Assembly (NCBI GenBank): GCA_963716455.1
Contig: CAVQTK010000017.1
Span: forward strand, 1 to 64,000
Origin: CAVQTK01 sp963716455
GTDB taxonomy: Bacteria; Pseudomonadota; Gammaproteobacteria; Coxiellales; Coxiellaceae
DNA length: 64,000 bases
Direction: 5' to 3'
This document shows positions 27,228 through 37,011 of this stretch, piece after piece (the first letter of the stretch is position 1; the number at the start of each line of letters is the position of its first letter). A program made the translations under genes and the position numbers. The notes below the pieces were generated by a model. That model ran no database searches. It saw only the letters and a program-made list of their open reading frames with translations, and was not told the origin of the DNA.

Positions 27228-27701
27228 CTAAAATGGAATATCATCCTCAAAATTTGCTGCATGGTCATCTCCCCCTTGATTAAATTCGGGAATAGCATCA
27301 TGTTCATGACCAAAATCAGCAGCGCCCTGCTCACCTTGTCGACCATGGCCGTGGCCGCCACTACGACTATCTAGCATTTGCATTTCATTAGCGACTATTT
27401 CAGTAGTAAAACGATCCACTCCCGTGGCCTTATCTTGCCATTTACGGGTCCGCAGGCTGCCTTCAATATAAATTTTGGATCCCTTACGCAAATATTCACC
27501 AACTATTTCTGCTAAGCGGCTAAAGAACACTACACGATGCCATTCAGTGCGTTCAACAAGCTCACCGGTTTGCTTATCACGCCAAACTGTACTAGTGGCT
27601 ACCGTAACGTTGGCAACTGCACTTCCATTAGGCATGTATCGAACATCGGGATCAGCCCCTAAGTTACCAATTAAAATTACTTTATTAACACCTCTAGCCA
27701 T
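27228..27701 (-). CDS. ssb: single-stranded DNA-binding protein
   Basis: 157 residues. OB-fold N-terminus (MARGVNKVILIGNLGADPDV) with the YVEGSLRTRKWQD-type strand, a Gly/His/Gln-rich linker and the acidic tip ending DDIPF that recruits partner proteins. It binds ssDNA in replication, recombination and repair. The neighbourhood ssb, MFS gene, uvrA resembles the common divergent ssb-uvrA layout with a transporter inserted. Confidence 0.97.
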   Translation of the reverse strand: MARGVNKVILIGNLGADPDVRYMPNGSAVANVTVATSTVWRDKQTGELVERTEWHRVVFFSRLAEIVGEYLRKGSKIYIEGSLRTRKWQDKATGVDRFTTEIVANEMQMLDSRSGGHGHGRQGEQGAADFGHEHDAIPEFNQGGDDHAANFEDDIPF

Positions 27702-27762
27702 TAAATACTCTCCTCTACTATGAAAACATTATATTAAGATCCCATTTAAATGGGGTAGCAAA

Positions 27763-27830
27763 CAATACGTAACTGTTCACGGGATAGAAGGAAAAGTCCC
27801 CCTTTTGCTCCATTTGAACGAAAAAATACC
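27763..27830. repeat. degenerate copy of the GTTCACG/CGTGAAC repeat
   Basis: GTAACTGTTCACGG, then AGTCCCCCTTTTGCTCC and TTTGAAC. It matches parts of the better-preserved element at 57741-57818. Just beside it (27741-27754) is a perfect 14-bp palindrome CCCATTTAAATGGG upstream of ssb. Confidence 0.5.
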
Positions 27831-27863
27831 TCTTACCTCAACCCCAGCATTCCTTGCCGGAAA

Positions 27864-29243
27864 TTAAGAGGCTAATAGCTTACTATTTTCCAAACGTCGA
27901 CGCAATTGCCGTTTGCTTATTACTTTCTGATCAATTTTAACATAAATCAGATCTTCTGTATGCATAATTGATACCTCAACAATACCCATCACGGCATGTA
28001 AACGCTGAGATAATATTTCCAAATCACGCTCAACAAATTGATGAATTTTAAAAATAACCGTTGATAAATACGGCGGATGTGGCAAAAAAATAGCTAGCAT
28101 TAACCAAATCAAAACGAAAATTCCATTTAATCCAAAAATACCGTTCATCCCAAAATGACCAAATGTCCATCCCCCAAATACACCTCCTATAAAAATTCCT
28201 AAAAATTGAGCTGTAGAAAAAATACCCATAGCCATTCCTTTATTATGAGTTGGAATAATTTTAGAAACCCAGGAAGGAAGTAACGCCTCTAATAAACTAA
28301 ATACAGTAAAAAATAACAGCAAATTAGTACACACTAGCATCATTCGATTATGCCAAGGCCATAAAAAAAGTTGTGTCAAGCCTAAAATTAAAATCGCACT
28401 CAAGAAAATAGGTTTAATTTGGCGTTTTTTTTCGGCGATGATCATAATCGGTAACATTAATAAAAAGGCTGCCCCGAGCACTATTAAATAAAATAGAATT
28501 TGTGCTGTTCTTCCCAAATGAAGATTTTGAGCAAGTATGAAAGGAATAATGATAAATAAGGCAGTTAAAATTGCATGCAGGAGAAAAATGCCTATTGCCA
28601 ATTTCATTAACTGAAGGTTTTTTAAAATATTAATCAATCCTTCTCTTGTGCTCATCTTAGCACTAACAGAAACTAAGCGCGGAGAGGCAGGAACACCACA
28701 CCACAATACTATTCCTCCCAAAAATGCTAATCCAGCTGTGACTCCAAAAATGCCAGTTAATCCCCAGGCGGCGTCTAATAAAGGTCCTAACACCATAGCA
28801 ACAGCAAAAGCCCCACCTATAGATAAGCCCATTATGGCCATAGCTTTACTCCGGTTTTCATCGCGAGTTAAATCAGCTACAGTGGCTAATAGGGTACTCC
28901 CGATTGCACCTCCTCCTTGTAACGCTCTGCCAATAATTAAGTCATAAATAGTGTGAGCCAGTGCAGCATAAATACTTCCAAAAATAAATAATGCCAAACC
29001 CAAGGTAATCATCAAACGGCGACCTGTATAGTCAGATAGCAATCCAAATGGTATTTGTAATATACCTTGAGTTAAACCATAAACTCCCAAGGCAATTCCC
29101 ATAAGCTGTGCATTTGCATATAGGTAATCAGATGAATGCAGTGCAAAGACTGGTAGGATCATAAATAAACCTAACATTCTAACTGCCATGATAACGGCTA
29201 GATATACAACGGCTAAATATTCTTTAGATAAAATTCCATTCAC
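27864..29243 (-). CDS. yajR: MFS transporter, YajR-like with C-terminal YAM domain
   Basis: 459 residues. Twelve membrane segments with the YajR-type motif A (GIYGLTQ-like GVYGLTQGILQIPFGLLSD, GRRLMITLG) and GRALQGGGAIGSTLLA. After the last helix there is a soluble domain of about 65 residues (VMGIVEVSIMHTEDLIYVKI) corresponding to the ferredoxin-like YAM domain of E. coli YajR. The substrate is unknown. Transcribed away from uvrA. Confidence 0.85.
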   Translation of the reverse strand: MNGILSKEYLAVVYLAVIMAVRMLGLFMILPVFALHSSDYLYANAQLMGIALGVYGLTQGILQIPFGLLSDYTGRRLMITLGLALFIFGSIYAALAHTIYDLIIGRALQGGGAIGSTLLATVADLTRDENRSKAMAIMGLSIGGAFAVAMVLGPLLDAAWGLTGIFGVTAGLAFLGGIVLWCGVPASPRLVSVSAKMSTREGLINILKNLQLMKLAIGIFLLHAILTALFIIIPFILAQNLHLGRTAQILFYLIVLGAAFLLMLPIMIIAEKKRQIKPIFLSAILILGLTQLFLWPWHNRMMLVCTNLLLFFTVFSLLEALLPSWVSKIIPTHNKGMAMGIFSTAQFLGIFIGGVFGGWTFGHFGMNGIFGLNGIFVLIWLMLAIFLPHPPYLSTVIFKIHQFVERDLEILSQRLHAVMGIVEVSIMHTEDLIYVKIDQKVISKRQLRRRLENSKLLAS

Positions 29244-29344
29244 TACTTCTTTACCTCAGTTAACGTCGCGCCTATAATAACTCATTTACAGTTAAGAGAA
29301 AAATAATAGTCCGCGGGACTACTAGTTTCGCTTCACCATACATT

Positions 29345-32194
29345 ATGAATGATAAAATACGATTACGCGGCATACGAACGCATAACTTAAAGAATATCAA
29401 CCTCGATTTACCTCGCAATCAATTGATTGTGATTACTGGGCTATCCGGTTCAGGCAAATCCTCTTTAGCTTTTGACACTCTTTATGCAGAAGGACAACGA
29501 CGTTATGTAGAGTCACTCTCGTCTTATGCCCGTCAATTTTTATCCATGATGAGCAAGCCTGACGTTGATCTTATCGAAGGACTTTCACCAGCTATTGCTA
29601 TCGAGCAGAAATCCACTTTACATAATCCCCGTTCAACCGTAGGAACTATAACCGAAATTTATGATTATTTACGTTTGCTATTTGCGCGTGCTGGTCAACC
29701 TCGTTGCCCAGAACACCATATAGATTTAAATGCTCAAACAGTAAGCCAAATGGTCGATAGTGTTTTATCTTTACCAGAAGAAAGTGCTATTTTGATCTTA
29801 GCCCCCATAGTACGAAATCGCAAAGGAGAACATGTTCAGCTCATAAAGCAACTCCGTGGCCAAGGCTTTATCCGTGCACGGATCGATGGGAAAGTTGTAG
29901 AGCTTGAACAAGCTCCCTCCTTAGATTTACGCAAAAAACATACTATTGAAGTAGTAGTAGACCGCATCAAAGTACGTTCCAATCTTCGCCAGCGCCTAGC
30001 TGAATCCTTTGAAACTGCCATTAATTTGACCAATGGACTGGCAGCTATCGCTTTCATGGATCCCCAAAAAGGCGAAGAAAAGATTTTTTCAGCTAATATG
30101 GCTTGCCCCATTTGTGGCTATAACCTTGAGGAACTGGAACCCCGTCTGTTTTCCTTCAACAATCCTGCAGGTGCTTGTCCAAGTTGCGATGGACTAGGCG
30201 TAAAACAATATTTTGACATTAATAAAATTGTCCATAATTCTGAACTAAGCTTGGCGAATGGCGCAATCCGAGGTTGGGATCGACGTCATTTATATTATTT
30301 TCAGCTCTTAAATTCTTTAGCAAGACATTATAAATTCGATATAGATATTCCCTATGCGCAACTGCCTAAAAATATCCAACAAAGTATTTTAATGGGCAGT
30401 GGAGATGAAGAAATTACCTTCGATTATTTTAACCATAATAAAAAAGCGTTACGTCGCTCTCATCCCTTTGAAGGAGTAATTCCAAACATGGAGCGACGTT
30501 ACCATGAAACAGATTCCGCTGCTGTCCGTGAAGAGTTATCCAAATATTTAACTACTAGTGAATGCAGCACGTGTCAAGGCACGCGTTTACGCTTAGAGGC
30601 GCGCAATGTCTTTATTGAAGATCTAAATCTTCCGCAAATTACCGCCATGCCTATTGGCTCTTGCTTAATGTTCTTCACTAAATTAAATCTTACGGGTAAC
30701 CGCGGTGAAATCGCAAATAAGATCTGTAAAGAAATTAAAGCCCGCTTAGGTTTTTTAGTAAATGTAGGTTTAGATTATTTAACCCTAAACCGAAACGCAG
30801 ATACCCTTTCTGGCGGTGAAGCTCAGCGGATTCGCTTAGCCAGTCAAATCGGTTCAGGACTAGTTGGTGTCATGTATATCCTTGATGAGCCTTCAATTGG
30901 ATTGCATCAACGGGATAATGCAAGATTGCTAAAAACTTTAACCCAACTGCGCGATTTAGGTAATTCACTTATCGTGGTGGAGCATGATGAAGAAGCCATT
31001 CTCGCCGCTGATTTTGTGGTAGATATGGGTCCAGGAGCCGGAATTCATGGTGGCTTTATCGTTGCCGCGGGACCGCCTGAAGTAATTAAAAATGATAAAA
31101 ATTCACTAACGGGACAATATTTATCCGGTCTGAAAACCATTCCTATACCAAAACATATCCCTAATGTTTGCCGGCAAAACATTAAAATTGTCGGAGCCAC
31201 TTGCAATAATCTAAAAGATATTCAAGTCACTATACCTTTAGGCTTAATGACCTGCATTACTGGAGTTTCGGGGTCAGGAAAATCGAGTTTAATTAATGAC
31301 ACACTTTATCCTTATGCTGCACAACAGCTAAATAAAGCTTCACCTGATAAAATTGGATCTTTTAAGCAAATTACTGGCTTAGAATATTTGGATAAGGTAG
31401 TTGATATTGACCAAAGTCCCATTGGTCGAACTCCCCGCTCCAATCCTGCCACTTACACAGGCTTATTTACTCCTATCCGTGAATTGTTTGCTGCTACACC
31501 TGAATCACGAGCGCGAGGATATCATCCAGGTCGCTTCAGCTTTAACGTAAAGGGTGGCCGTTGCGAGGCCTGTGAAGGAGATGGCGTAATTAAAGTAGAA
31601 ATGCACTTTTTGGCTGATGTTTATGTCACATGCGATGTTTGTAAGGGTAAACGTTATAATCGCGAAACCTTAGAAATTTTTTATAAAGGAAAAAATGTTC
31701 ATGATATTCTGTCGATGACAGTAGAAGATGCACGTGTCTTTTTTGATTCTATCCCTATGGTGGCACGGAAATTACAAACTCTTATAGAAGTGGGATTATC
31801 TTATATTTCATTAGGGCAAAGTGCTACCACACTTTCGGGTGGTGAAGCTCAACGAATTAAATTGTCACGTGAATTATCACGTAGAGATACAGGTCAAACT
31901 CTTTATATTTTGGATGAACCCACTACAGGCTTGCATTTTCACGATATTGTACAATTACTAAGTGTTTTACAACGATTGCGTGATCGTGGTAACACAATTA
32001 TTGTAATTGAACACAATTTAGATGTGATAAAAGTGGCAGATTGGATTATCGATTTAGGCCCGGAAGGGGGAAATGGCGGAGGGGAAGTAGTGATAGTAGG
32101 AACTCCTGAAATAGTTGCAAAACATAAAAGCTCTTATACGGGTCATTTTTTAAATAATATCTTTAACAGAAATAAGGCACAAAAACGAAAATGA
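29345..32194 (+). CDS. uvrA: excinuclease ABC subunit A
   Basis: 949 residues, full length. Two ABC ATPase halves (Walker A GLSGSGKSSLAFDTL and GVSGSGKSSLINDTL; signatures LSGGEAQRIRLAS and LSGGEAQRIKLSREL) and the zinc-finger Cys pairs (CPICGY ... CPSC; CEACEG ... CDVC). It recognises DNA damage with UvrB in nucleotide excision repair. A TATAAT at 29273-29278 is a possible -10; I see no clear LexA box. Its stop overlaps the next gene by 4 bp. Confidence 0.98.
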   Translation: MNDKIRLRGIRTHNLKNINLDLPRNQLIVITGLSGSGKSSLAFDTLYAEGQRRYVESLSSYARQFLSMMSKPDVDLIEGLSPAIAIEQKSTLHNPRSTVGTITEIYDYLRLLFARAGQPRCPEHHIDLNAQTVSQMVDSVLSLPEESAILILAPIVRNRKGEHVQLIKQLRGQGFIRARIDGKVVELEQAPSLDLRKKHTIEVVVDRIKVRSNLRQRLAESFETAINLTNGLAAIAFMDPQKGEEKIFSANMACPICGYNLEELEPRLFSFNNPAGACPSCDGLGVKQYFDINKIVHNSELSLANGAIRGWDRRHLYYFQLLNSLARHYKFDIDIPYAQLPKNIQQSILMGSGDEEITFDYFNHNKKALRRSHPFEGVIPNMERRYHETDSAAVREELSKYLTTSECSTCQGTRLRLEARNVFIEDLNLPQITAMPIGSCLMFFTKLNLTGNRGEIANKICKEIKARLGFLVNVGLDYLTLNRNADTLSGGEAQRIRLASQIGSGLVGVMYILDEPSIGLHQRDNARLLKTLTQLRDLGNSLIVVEHDEEAILAADFVVDMGPGAGIHGGFIVAAGPPEVIKNDKNSLTGQYLSGLKTIPIPKHIPNVCRQNIKIVGATCNNLKDIQVTIPLGLMTCITGVSGSGKSSLINDTLYPYAAQQLNKASPDKIGSFKQITGLEYLDKVVDIDQSPIGRTPRSNPATYTGLFTPIRELFAATPESRARGYHPGRFSFNVKGGRCEACEGDGVIKVEMHFLADVYVTCDVCKGKRYNRETLEIFYKGKNVHDILSMTVEDARVFFDSIPMVARKLQTLIEVGLSYISLGQSATTLSGGEAQRIKLSRELSRRDTGQTLYILDEPTTGLHFHDIVQLLSVLQRLRDRGNTIIVIEHNLDVIKVADWIIDLGPEGGNGGGEVVIVGTPEIVAKHKSSYTGHFLNNIFNRNKAQKRK

Positions 32195-33744
32195 AACCTT
32201 TGCTTATAGGAGAAAAAGGTAAAGAAGAGAATGCAGATATTGATGAAGATCAAGATAATCTTGATGATGTAATCGAAGAAACCGCAACTTTTCAGCCTTC
32301 AAATTGCGCAATCAAAAATTTAGCTTATTTTTTCGCTTTTGGTGCGGAGGTGGGCAATCTTCCTAATGGTTACTTTATCTTTAGAGCAACCGTTAAAGCT
32401 ATGATAGATATTTTCATGGAGTTGAATGATGATGATACTATCAGTAAAGAATCCAAAGTAGTTTGTTATATTTTCGCTTTTTACTTTTGCTTTCATATTT
32501 GGATAAATGATTTCTTAGCTATTAATCCAGCAGAAAATTTTCAGCATTGGTACGAGAAATTTTCAACCCTATGCCCTAGTGATTCCAATCAAGGTTTTAG
32601 ATTATGTAAGCGCTTGATTTTCACTCCTCTTTATATACTTACCTATATAGCCTTTTCTGTTCTTTCTATGGCTAGTGCCGCTGGATTGCTTGAGCTTTTC
32701 ACCGATCCTTTGGTAATTTGGGCATTAGGAATCCCTCTAAGTGCAGTAACCACTATGCTAGGAGTTAGTTATTATTATCAATTTTTCCATTCGCGTATTG
32801 CAGACCATCTTGTTTTTTATAAAGAATGCTGCTTTCATCCTTATGACACCCTAAAATCTATCCTGCAAAAACCGGCAGCCGCTTGCCAAGTGGGTAAAAT
32901 ATTTTTAATCACTGCTACCTACAATACTGTAATGGGTGCATTTTATGTTTATAGCATTACTGATCAATTGAATTCAGGGTTAAAAATTCCAATTGATAAT
33001 GAAAAGTTGCTCATAAGCACAGTCGCTTCTAGCATCTGCATTTTTATCGCTAATGCTCTTACCCGTTTTTTACCTACGAAAAATAACTTTTTCTCTAATC
33101 GTGTTTTCTTGATAGCTAATGACCAAAAAAAATCGATAAAGTGCTCTTCGGGATTTTGTGCAGATACGATCCTTGAGTTAGGTATTTTTTCAGCTGGAAT
33201 AGCTTTGTCACTGCGCAATAAAAAATATAACTATTTTTTTATAATACCCGCTAGTCTATCTTTGCTAACAGGTTTACCAGCTGTTTATAATAGTCACCGC
33301 CAAAAAAGTCTTTATACCCAGGAACAATCACTTCAACCAGCGCAACATAAAAAAATTTATCGTTTCTGTAGTTGGATCAACTTAAATTCACGAATTTTAA
33401 AATCTATCTTGGTATATAGTGCTTTATTAAGTATTCTGAAGAGTAATGAACAAAGTACAATAATTGTTGATCTACTTGGGAATGGAGGCAATCGATTTTG
33501 TTGGACTTTAATAATAGGAGCTTTAATTAGTTTAAACAATTTTTCCGTTTATCAGGATTCACTTTATGCTAACGCCCTATATTTATGGGCAAAATTGCAA
33601 ATTGAGAAAGAGCAGCCTTTTTTTGGTAAAGCTCTTTGTTTTTTCCGCTCTAAAGGCCAATACCCCACTTACCATCAACAGAAAATGACACAAATTATTG
33701 GAGAATACCTCAGGTGGATTCAATTGCCGATAAGTGAACGTTAA
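32191..33744 (+). CDS. unknown polytopic membrane protein coupled to uvrA
   Basis: 517 residues, not recognised. A short acidic N-terminus (about residues 12-30) precedes roughly nine or ten hydrophobic segments (for example VVCYIFAFYFCFHIWIND, LYILTYIAFSVLSMASAAG, LVIWALGIPLSAVTTMLG, IFLITATYNTVMGAFYVYS, FIIPASLSLLTGLPAVY). There is a moderately Cys-rich middle. It starts inside the uvrA stop (ATGA), implying translational coupling, and is followed at once by a MITE remnant. Its codon and base composition are AT-richer than uvrA. It could be a lineage-specific transporter-like or host-interaction protein. Confidence 0.75.
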   Translation: MKPLLIGEKGKEENADIDEDQDNLDDVIEETATFQPSNCAIKNLAYFFAFGAEVGNLPNGYFIFRATVKAMIDIFMELNDDDTISKESKVVCYIFAFYFCFHIWINDFLAINPAENFQHWYEKFSTLCPSDSNQGFRLCKRLIFTPLYILTYIAFSVLSMASAAGLLELFTDPLVIWALGIPLSAVTTMLGVSYYYQFFHSRIADHLVFYKECCFHPYDTLKSILQKPAAACQVGKIFLITATYNTVMGAFYVYSITDQLNSGLKIPIDNEKLLISTVASSICIFIANALTRFLPTKNNFFSNRVFLIANDQKKSIKCSSGFCADTILELGIFSAGIALSLRNKKYNYFFIIPASLSLLTGLPAVYNSHRQKSLYTQEQSLQPAQHKKIYRFCSWINLNSRILKSILVYSALLSILKSNEQSTIIVDLLGNGGNRFCWTLIIGALISLNNFSVYQDSLYANALYLWAKLQIEKEQPFFGKALCFFRSKGQYPTYHQQKMTQIIGEYLRWIQLPISER

Positions 33745-33761
33745 AAGTAATCCGTTACATT

Positions 33762-33803
33762 GGGTTATAACAAGGCCAAAATACTGGGTTTGGAAAGAAA
33801 TCT
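33762..33803 (+). mobile_element. solo right end of the AGACTTCT MITE-like element
   Basis: GGGTTATAACAAGGCCAAAA and TACTGGGTTTGGAAAGAAATCT match the right end of the element at 10699-10857 (10811-10857). Only the end remains, between the convergent membrane-protein gene and nusB. Confidence 0.6.
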
Positions 33804-33804
33804 A

Positions 33805-34236
33805 TTACTTATATTCATGCACTCGCCATTTTGCTGCCAAACCATCTAATACCGCATTCACATATTTGTAACTTTGATCTGCACCATAATCTTTGGCAAC
33901 TTCCAAAGCTTCATTAATAATAACTCGATAAGGTAACTCTGGACAGTGCAATAATTCAAAAGCGGATATACGTAAAATAGCTAATTCCACGGGATTTAAT
34001 GCAGAAATTTCTCGATCTAGGTGCGGAGTAATTAACAGATCTAACTGTTGACATTGTTCTATAGTACCCAACACCAGCATTTTGAAATATTTACGATCAG
34101 CCTGTTTTAAATAGCCATATTGGGTAAACTCTTCAACTATTTGCTGTGGGCTGTGTTGAGTGTGCGACCACTGATAAAGAGCTTGTGTGGCGCAACATCG
34201 AGAATAATGTTTACTGTGGCGTTTTTTTTAATCATT
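33805..34236 (-). pseudogene. nusB: transcription antitermination factor NusB, frame break at an A8 run
   Basis: The open frame from 34080 gives the C-terminal 91 residues (ISALNPVELAILRISAFELL, YRVIINEALEVAKDYGADQS, KYVNAVLDGLA). Upstream the same frame continues as KRHSKHYSRCCATQALYQWS and QIVEEFTQYGYLKQADRKYF, an excellent NusB N-terminus. It then meets TAA just before AAA AAA CGC with no start codon. An ATG at 34236 (ATG ATT AAA...) would be in frame if the A8 run at 34223-34230 were A9 (or A6). NusB joins the lambda-N/rrn antitermination complex. Either a sequencing or assembly error, slippage rescue, or real loss. It follows glyA closely. Confidence 0.85.
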
Positions 34237-34249
34237 AGTTTTCATCATT

Positions 34250-35509
34250 TCAATCTACTTCATATACTGGAAAAGCGTGACATAAATCGATAACTTTTCC
34301 ACGTATGCTTTCAATCATAGTCTCATTTTTAGTGTCGTCGAGTATATCGCAAATCCACTGCGCTAACTGTTGGGATTCAAGAATTCCTAAACCGCGTGTG
34401 GTTATTGCCGGAGTCCCAATACGTAGCCCGCTGGTTACATAAGGTGAACGAGTTTCCCCAGGCACCGTATTTTTATTTACAGTAATGTTAGCTCGTTCAA
34501 GCACAATCTCAGCCTCTTTACCGGTAATTTCTTTATTCAAGAAACTCACTAAAAACATATGAATATCTGTCCCACCAGAAATTATTTGATACCCTCGCTG
34601 CATTATAACACTCGCCATAGCTCTTGCATTCGCAATTACTTGCTCTTGATAAAATTTAAATTTAGGATCCATAGCCTCCTGCAAAGCTATCGCTTTAGCT
34701 GCAATCACATGCATTAACGGCCCACCTTGCGAACCAGGGAAAATTGCCATATTAAGACGCCGTTCTAGTTCCAAATTCGCTTTAGCCAAAATTAATCCCC
34801 CACGAGGACCCCGCAACGTTTTATGTGTCGTAGTAGTAGTAACGTCGGCAATTTGTACAGGTGAAGGATATAAACCTACAGCCACGAGTCCAGCAATATG
34901 CGCCATATCTACTAAAAAATATGCTCCCACACTATCCGCAATTTCCCGCATTTTTTGCCAATTGATGATACGTGAGTAAGCAGAAAATCCAGCGATAAGT
35001 AGTTTGGGTCGATGGGTTTTGGCCAAGTCGGCTACTTGTTCATAATCTATTTCCCCAGTTTGCGGATTTAAACCATAATGCACCGACCGGTACAATTGTC
35101 CCGAAAAATTAACTTTTGCGCCATGTGTTAAGTGGCCACCGCTTGTTAAGCTTAATCCAAGTAAGGTATCACCTGGTTCCATTAATGCCATATAAGCTGC
35201 TGCGTTGGCTTGCGAGCCTGAATGAGGTTGAACATTTGCATAATCCGCATTAAATAGCTTTTTAGCACGAGCAATAGCCAGTTCTTCCACCTTATCTACG
35301 TATTCGCATCCTCCATAATAACGTTTGCCCGGATAGCCTTCGGCATATTTATTTGTTAATAAAGACCCTTGCATTGCTAATACTTGAGGACTGGCATAAT
35401 TTTCAGAAGCAATAAGTTCAATAAAATCTTCTTGACGCTTTGCTTCTTGATTAACTGCTGCCCAAAGTTCAGGGTCATGACTCCCGTCAGAAAAATTCTC
35501 GTGATACAT
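34250..35509 (-). CDS. glyA: serine hydroxymethyltransferase
   Basis: 419 residues, full length. The PLP-binding lysine motif is intact (TTTTHKTLRGPRGG), as are the N-terminal SENYASPQVLAMQGS and YPGKRYYGGCEYVD. It interconverts serine and glycine while charging tetrahydrofolate with a one-carbon unit. nusB follows directly on the same strand. Confidence 0.98.
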   Translation of the reverse strand: MYHENFSDGSHDPELWAAVNQEAKRQEDFIELIASENYASPQVLAMQGSLLTNKYAEGYPGKRYYGGCEYVDKVEELAIARAKKLFNADYANVQPHSGSQANAAAYMALMEPGDTLLGLSLTSGGHLTHGAKVNFSGQLYRSVHYGLNPQTGEIDYEQVADLAKTHRPKLLIAGFSAYSRIINWQKMREIADSVGAYFLVDMAHIAGLVAVGLYPSPVQIADVTTTTTHKTLRGPRGGLILAKANLELERRLNMAIFPGSQGGPLMHVIAAKAIALQEAMDPKFKFYQEQVIANARAMASVIMQRGYQIISGGTDIHMFLVSFLNKEITGKEAEIVLERANITVNKNTVPGETRSPYVTSGLRIGTPAITTRGLGILESQQLAQWICDILDDTKNETMIESIRGKVIDLCHAFPVYEVD

Positions 35510-35548
35510 AAGATCTCCTAAAGTAATATTTAACGTAGAATTCTTTCT

Positions 35549-36916
35549 TTAGATATGCTCTAAAGCCTCTTGCAAACGTTCTACAGCTATAATAGCCATG
35601 GATGAAGAATTGTTTTTCGGCTTATTTGCCAGGGGAATAATAGCACGTTTAAATCCGTGTTTAGCGGCTTCACGAAGACGTTCTTGACCACTAGAAACCG
35701 GGCGAACCTCTCCTGACAAACCTACTTCTCCAAAAACAATTAAGTCATTGGGTAGCGGTTTATTTCGTAGACTAGATAAAACCGCTAAAATTAAAGCTAG
35801 GTCTGATGCTGTTTCTGTAACACGTAAACCACCTACTACGTTAACAAAAACATCTTGATCGTAGGTTACCACTCCAGTATGGCGATGCAATACTGCCAAG
35901 AGCATGGAGAGACGGTTCTGATCTAAACCTAAAGTCAAACGTCGTGGATTAGTTAACCTACTTTCATCTACCAATGCTTGTACTTCAACTAATAAGGGAC
36001 GACTTCCTTCCCAAGTAACCATAATCACACTTCCAGGCACTGGAGTTTGGTATCGCGAAAGAAAAATGGCAGAAGGGTTACCGACCTGCTTTAAACCTTG
36101 GTCGCTCATTGCGAAAATACCTACTTCATTAACTGCACCAAATCGATTCTTAATAGCACGAATAATGCGAAACCGGCTGTCATTTTGATTTTCAAAATAC
36201 AACACCGTATCCACCATATGTTCTAGTATTCGTGGTCCGGCGATAGCGCCCTCTTTGGTAACATGACCAATCAAAAATAAAACCATCCCTTTTTGTTTTG
36301 CATAGCGAACTAATTGTGCGGTGCTTTCACGAATTTGGCTTACTCCACCTGGTGCAGCAGCCACTTCTTCAGAATAAATGGCTTGAACCGAATCAATTAC
36401 CATCACTCGTGGTTGATACGGTTCAATAAGAGCAAGAATTTGCTCAACCTGAGTTTCCGCCAATAGCGTGAGATGATTGGCGCTTAAACCTAAACGTTGT
36501 GCACGCAAAGCGACTTGTTGCAAAGATTCTTCACCTGTTACATACAAAGGACGATAATGCGGATCCAAATGAGCTAAAATTTGTAAGAGCAAAGTGGACT
36601 TCCCTACGCCGGGATCACCACCTAATAAGATTACTGAATCTGAGACTAATCCCCCTCCCAAAACAAGATCAAATTCAGCTAAGCCCGTATTTAAGCGCGC
36701 CGCTTGATCCGTCTTTGTTATGCCTGCTAGTGAGGTAATTTTAGCTGCTTCCCCAGCATAAGTGGTAAGTTTTGCAGATACATTTTTTTGAGGAGCGTCA
36801 ACAATTGTATTCCACTGACCACAATCACTACACTGACCTTGCCATTTTGGAAACTCACTACCACATTGTTGACAAAAGTAACTTACTTTTGTTTTCAGCT
36901 TTTGCATAGTCGCCAT
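35549..36916 (-). CDS. radA: DNA repair protein RadA/Sms
   Basis: About 455 residues from the ATG at 36916 (a TTG at 36928 and an ATG at 36907 are alternatives). Domains in order: N-terminal C4 zinc finger (YFCQQCGSEFPKWQGQCSDC), RecA-like ATPase (Walker A GGDPGVGKSTLLLQ, the KNRFG motif in IRAIKNRFGAVNEVG) and a C-terminal Lon-like domain (GGLRVTETASDLALILAV). It is a helicase that drives branch migration in recombinational repair. Confidence 0.96.
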   Translation of the reverse strand: MATMQKLKTKVSYFCQQCGSEFPKWQGQCSDCGQWNTIVDAPQKNVSAKLTTYAGEAAKITSLAGITKTDQAARLNTGLAEFDLVLGGGLVSDSVILLGGDPGVGKSTLLLQILAHLDPHYRPLYVTGEESLQQVALRAQRLGLSANHLTLLAETQVEQILALIEPYQPRVMVIDSVQAIYSEEVAAAPGGVSQIRESTAQLVRYAKQKGMVLFLIGHVTKEGAIAGPRILEHMVDTVLYFENQNDSRFRIIRAIKNRFGAVNEVGIFAMSDQGLKQVGNPSAIFLSRYQTPVPGSVIMVTWEGSRPLLVEVQALVDESRLTNPRRLTLGLDQNRLSMLLAVLHRHTGVVTYDQDVFVNVVGGLRVTETASDLALILAVLSSLRNKPLPNDLIVFGEVGLSGEVRPVSSGQERLREAAKHGFKRAIIPLANKPKNNSSSMAIIAVERLQEALEHI

Positions 36917-37011
36917 TATAATTGACAATCCAATTGTGTACCAGTATAGTCCAGACGCTAGATGGACATTTCCAAGCTGCAGGGTGAGCTACTAAAGCTG
37001 AGCAAATAAAA

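Noticed and set aside
29309..29323. TAGTCC-GCG-GGACTA palindrome before uvrA as a LexA operator
   Set aside because: It does not match the CTGT-N8-ACAG pattern; at best an unspecified small palindrome.
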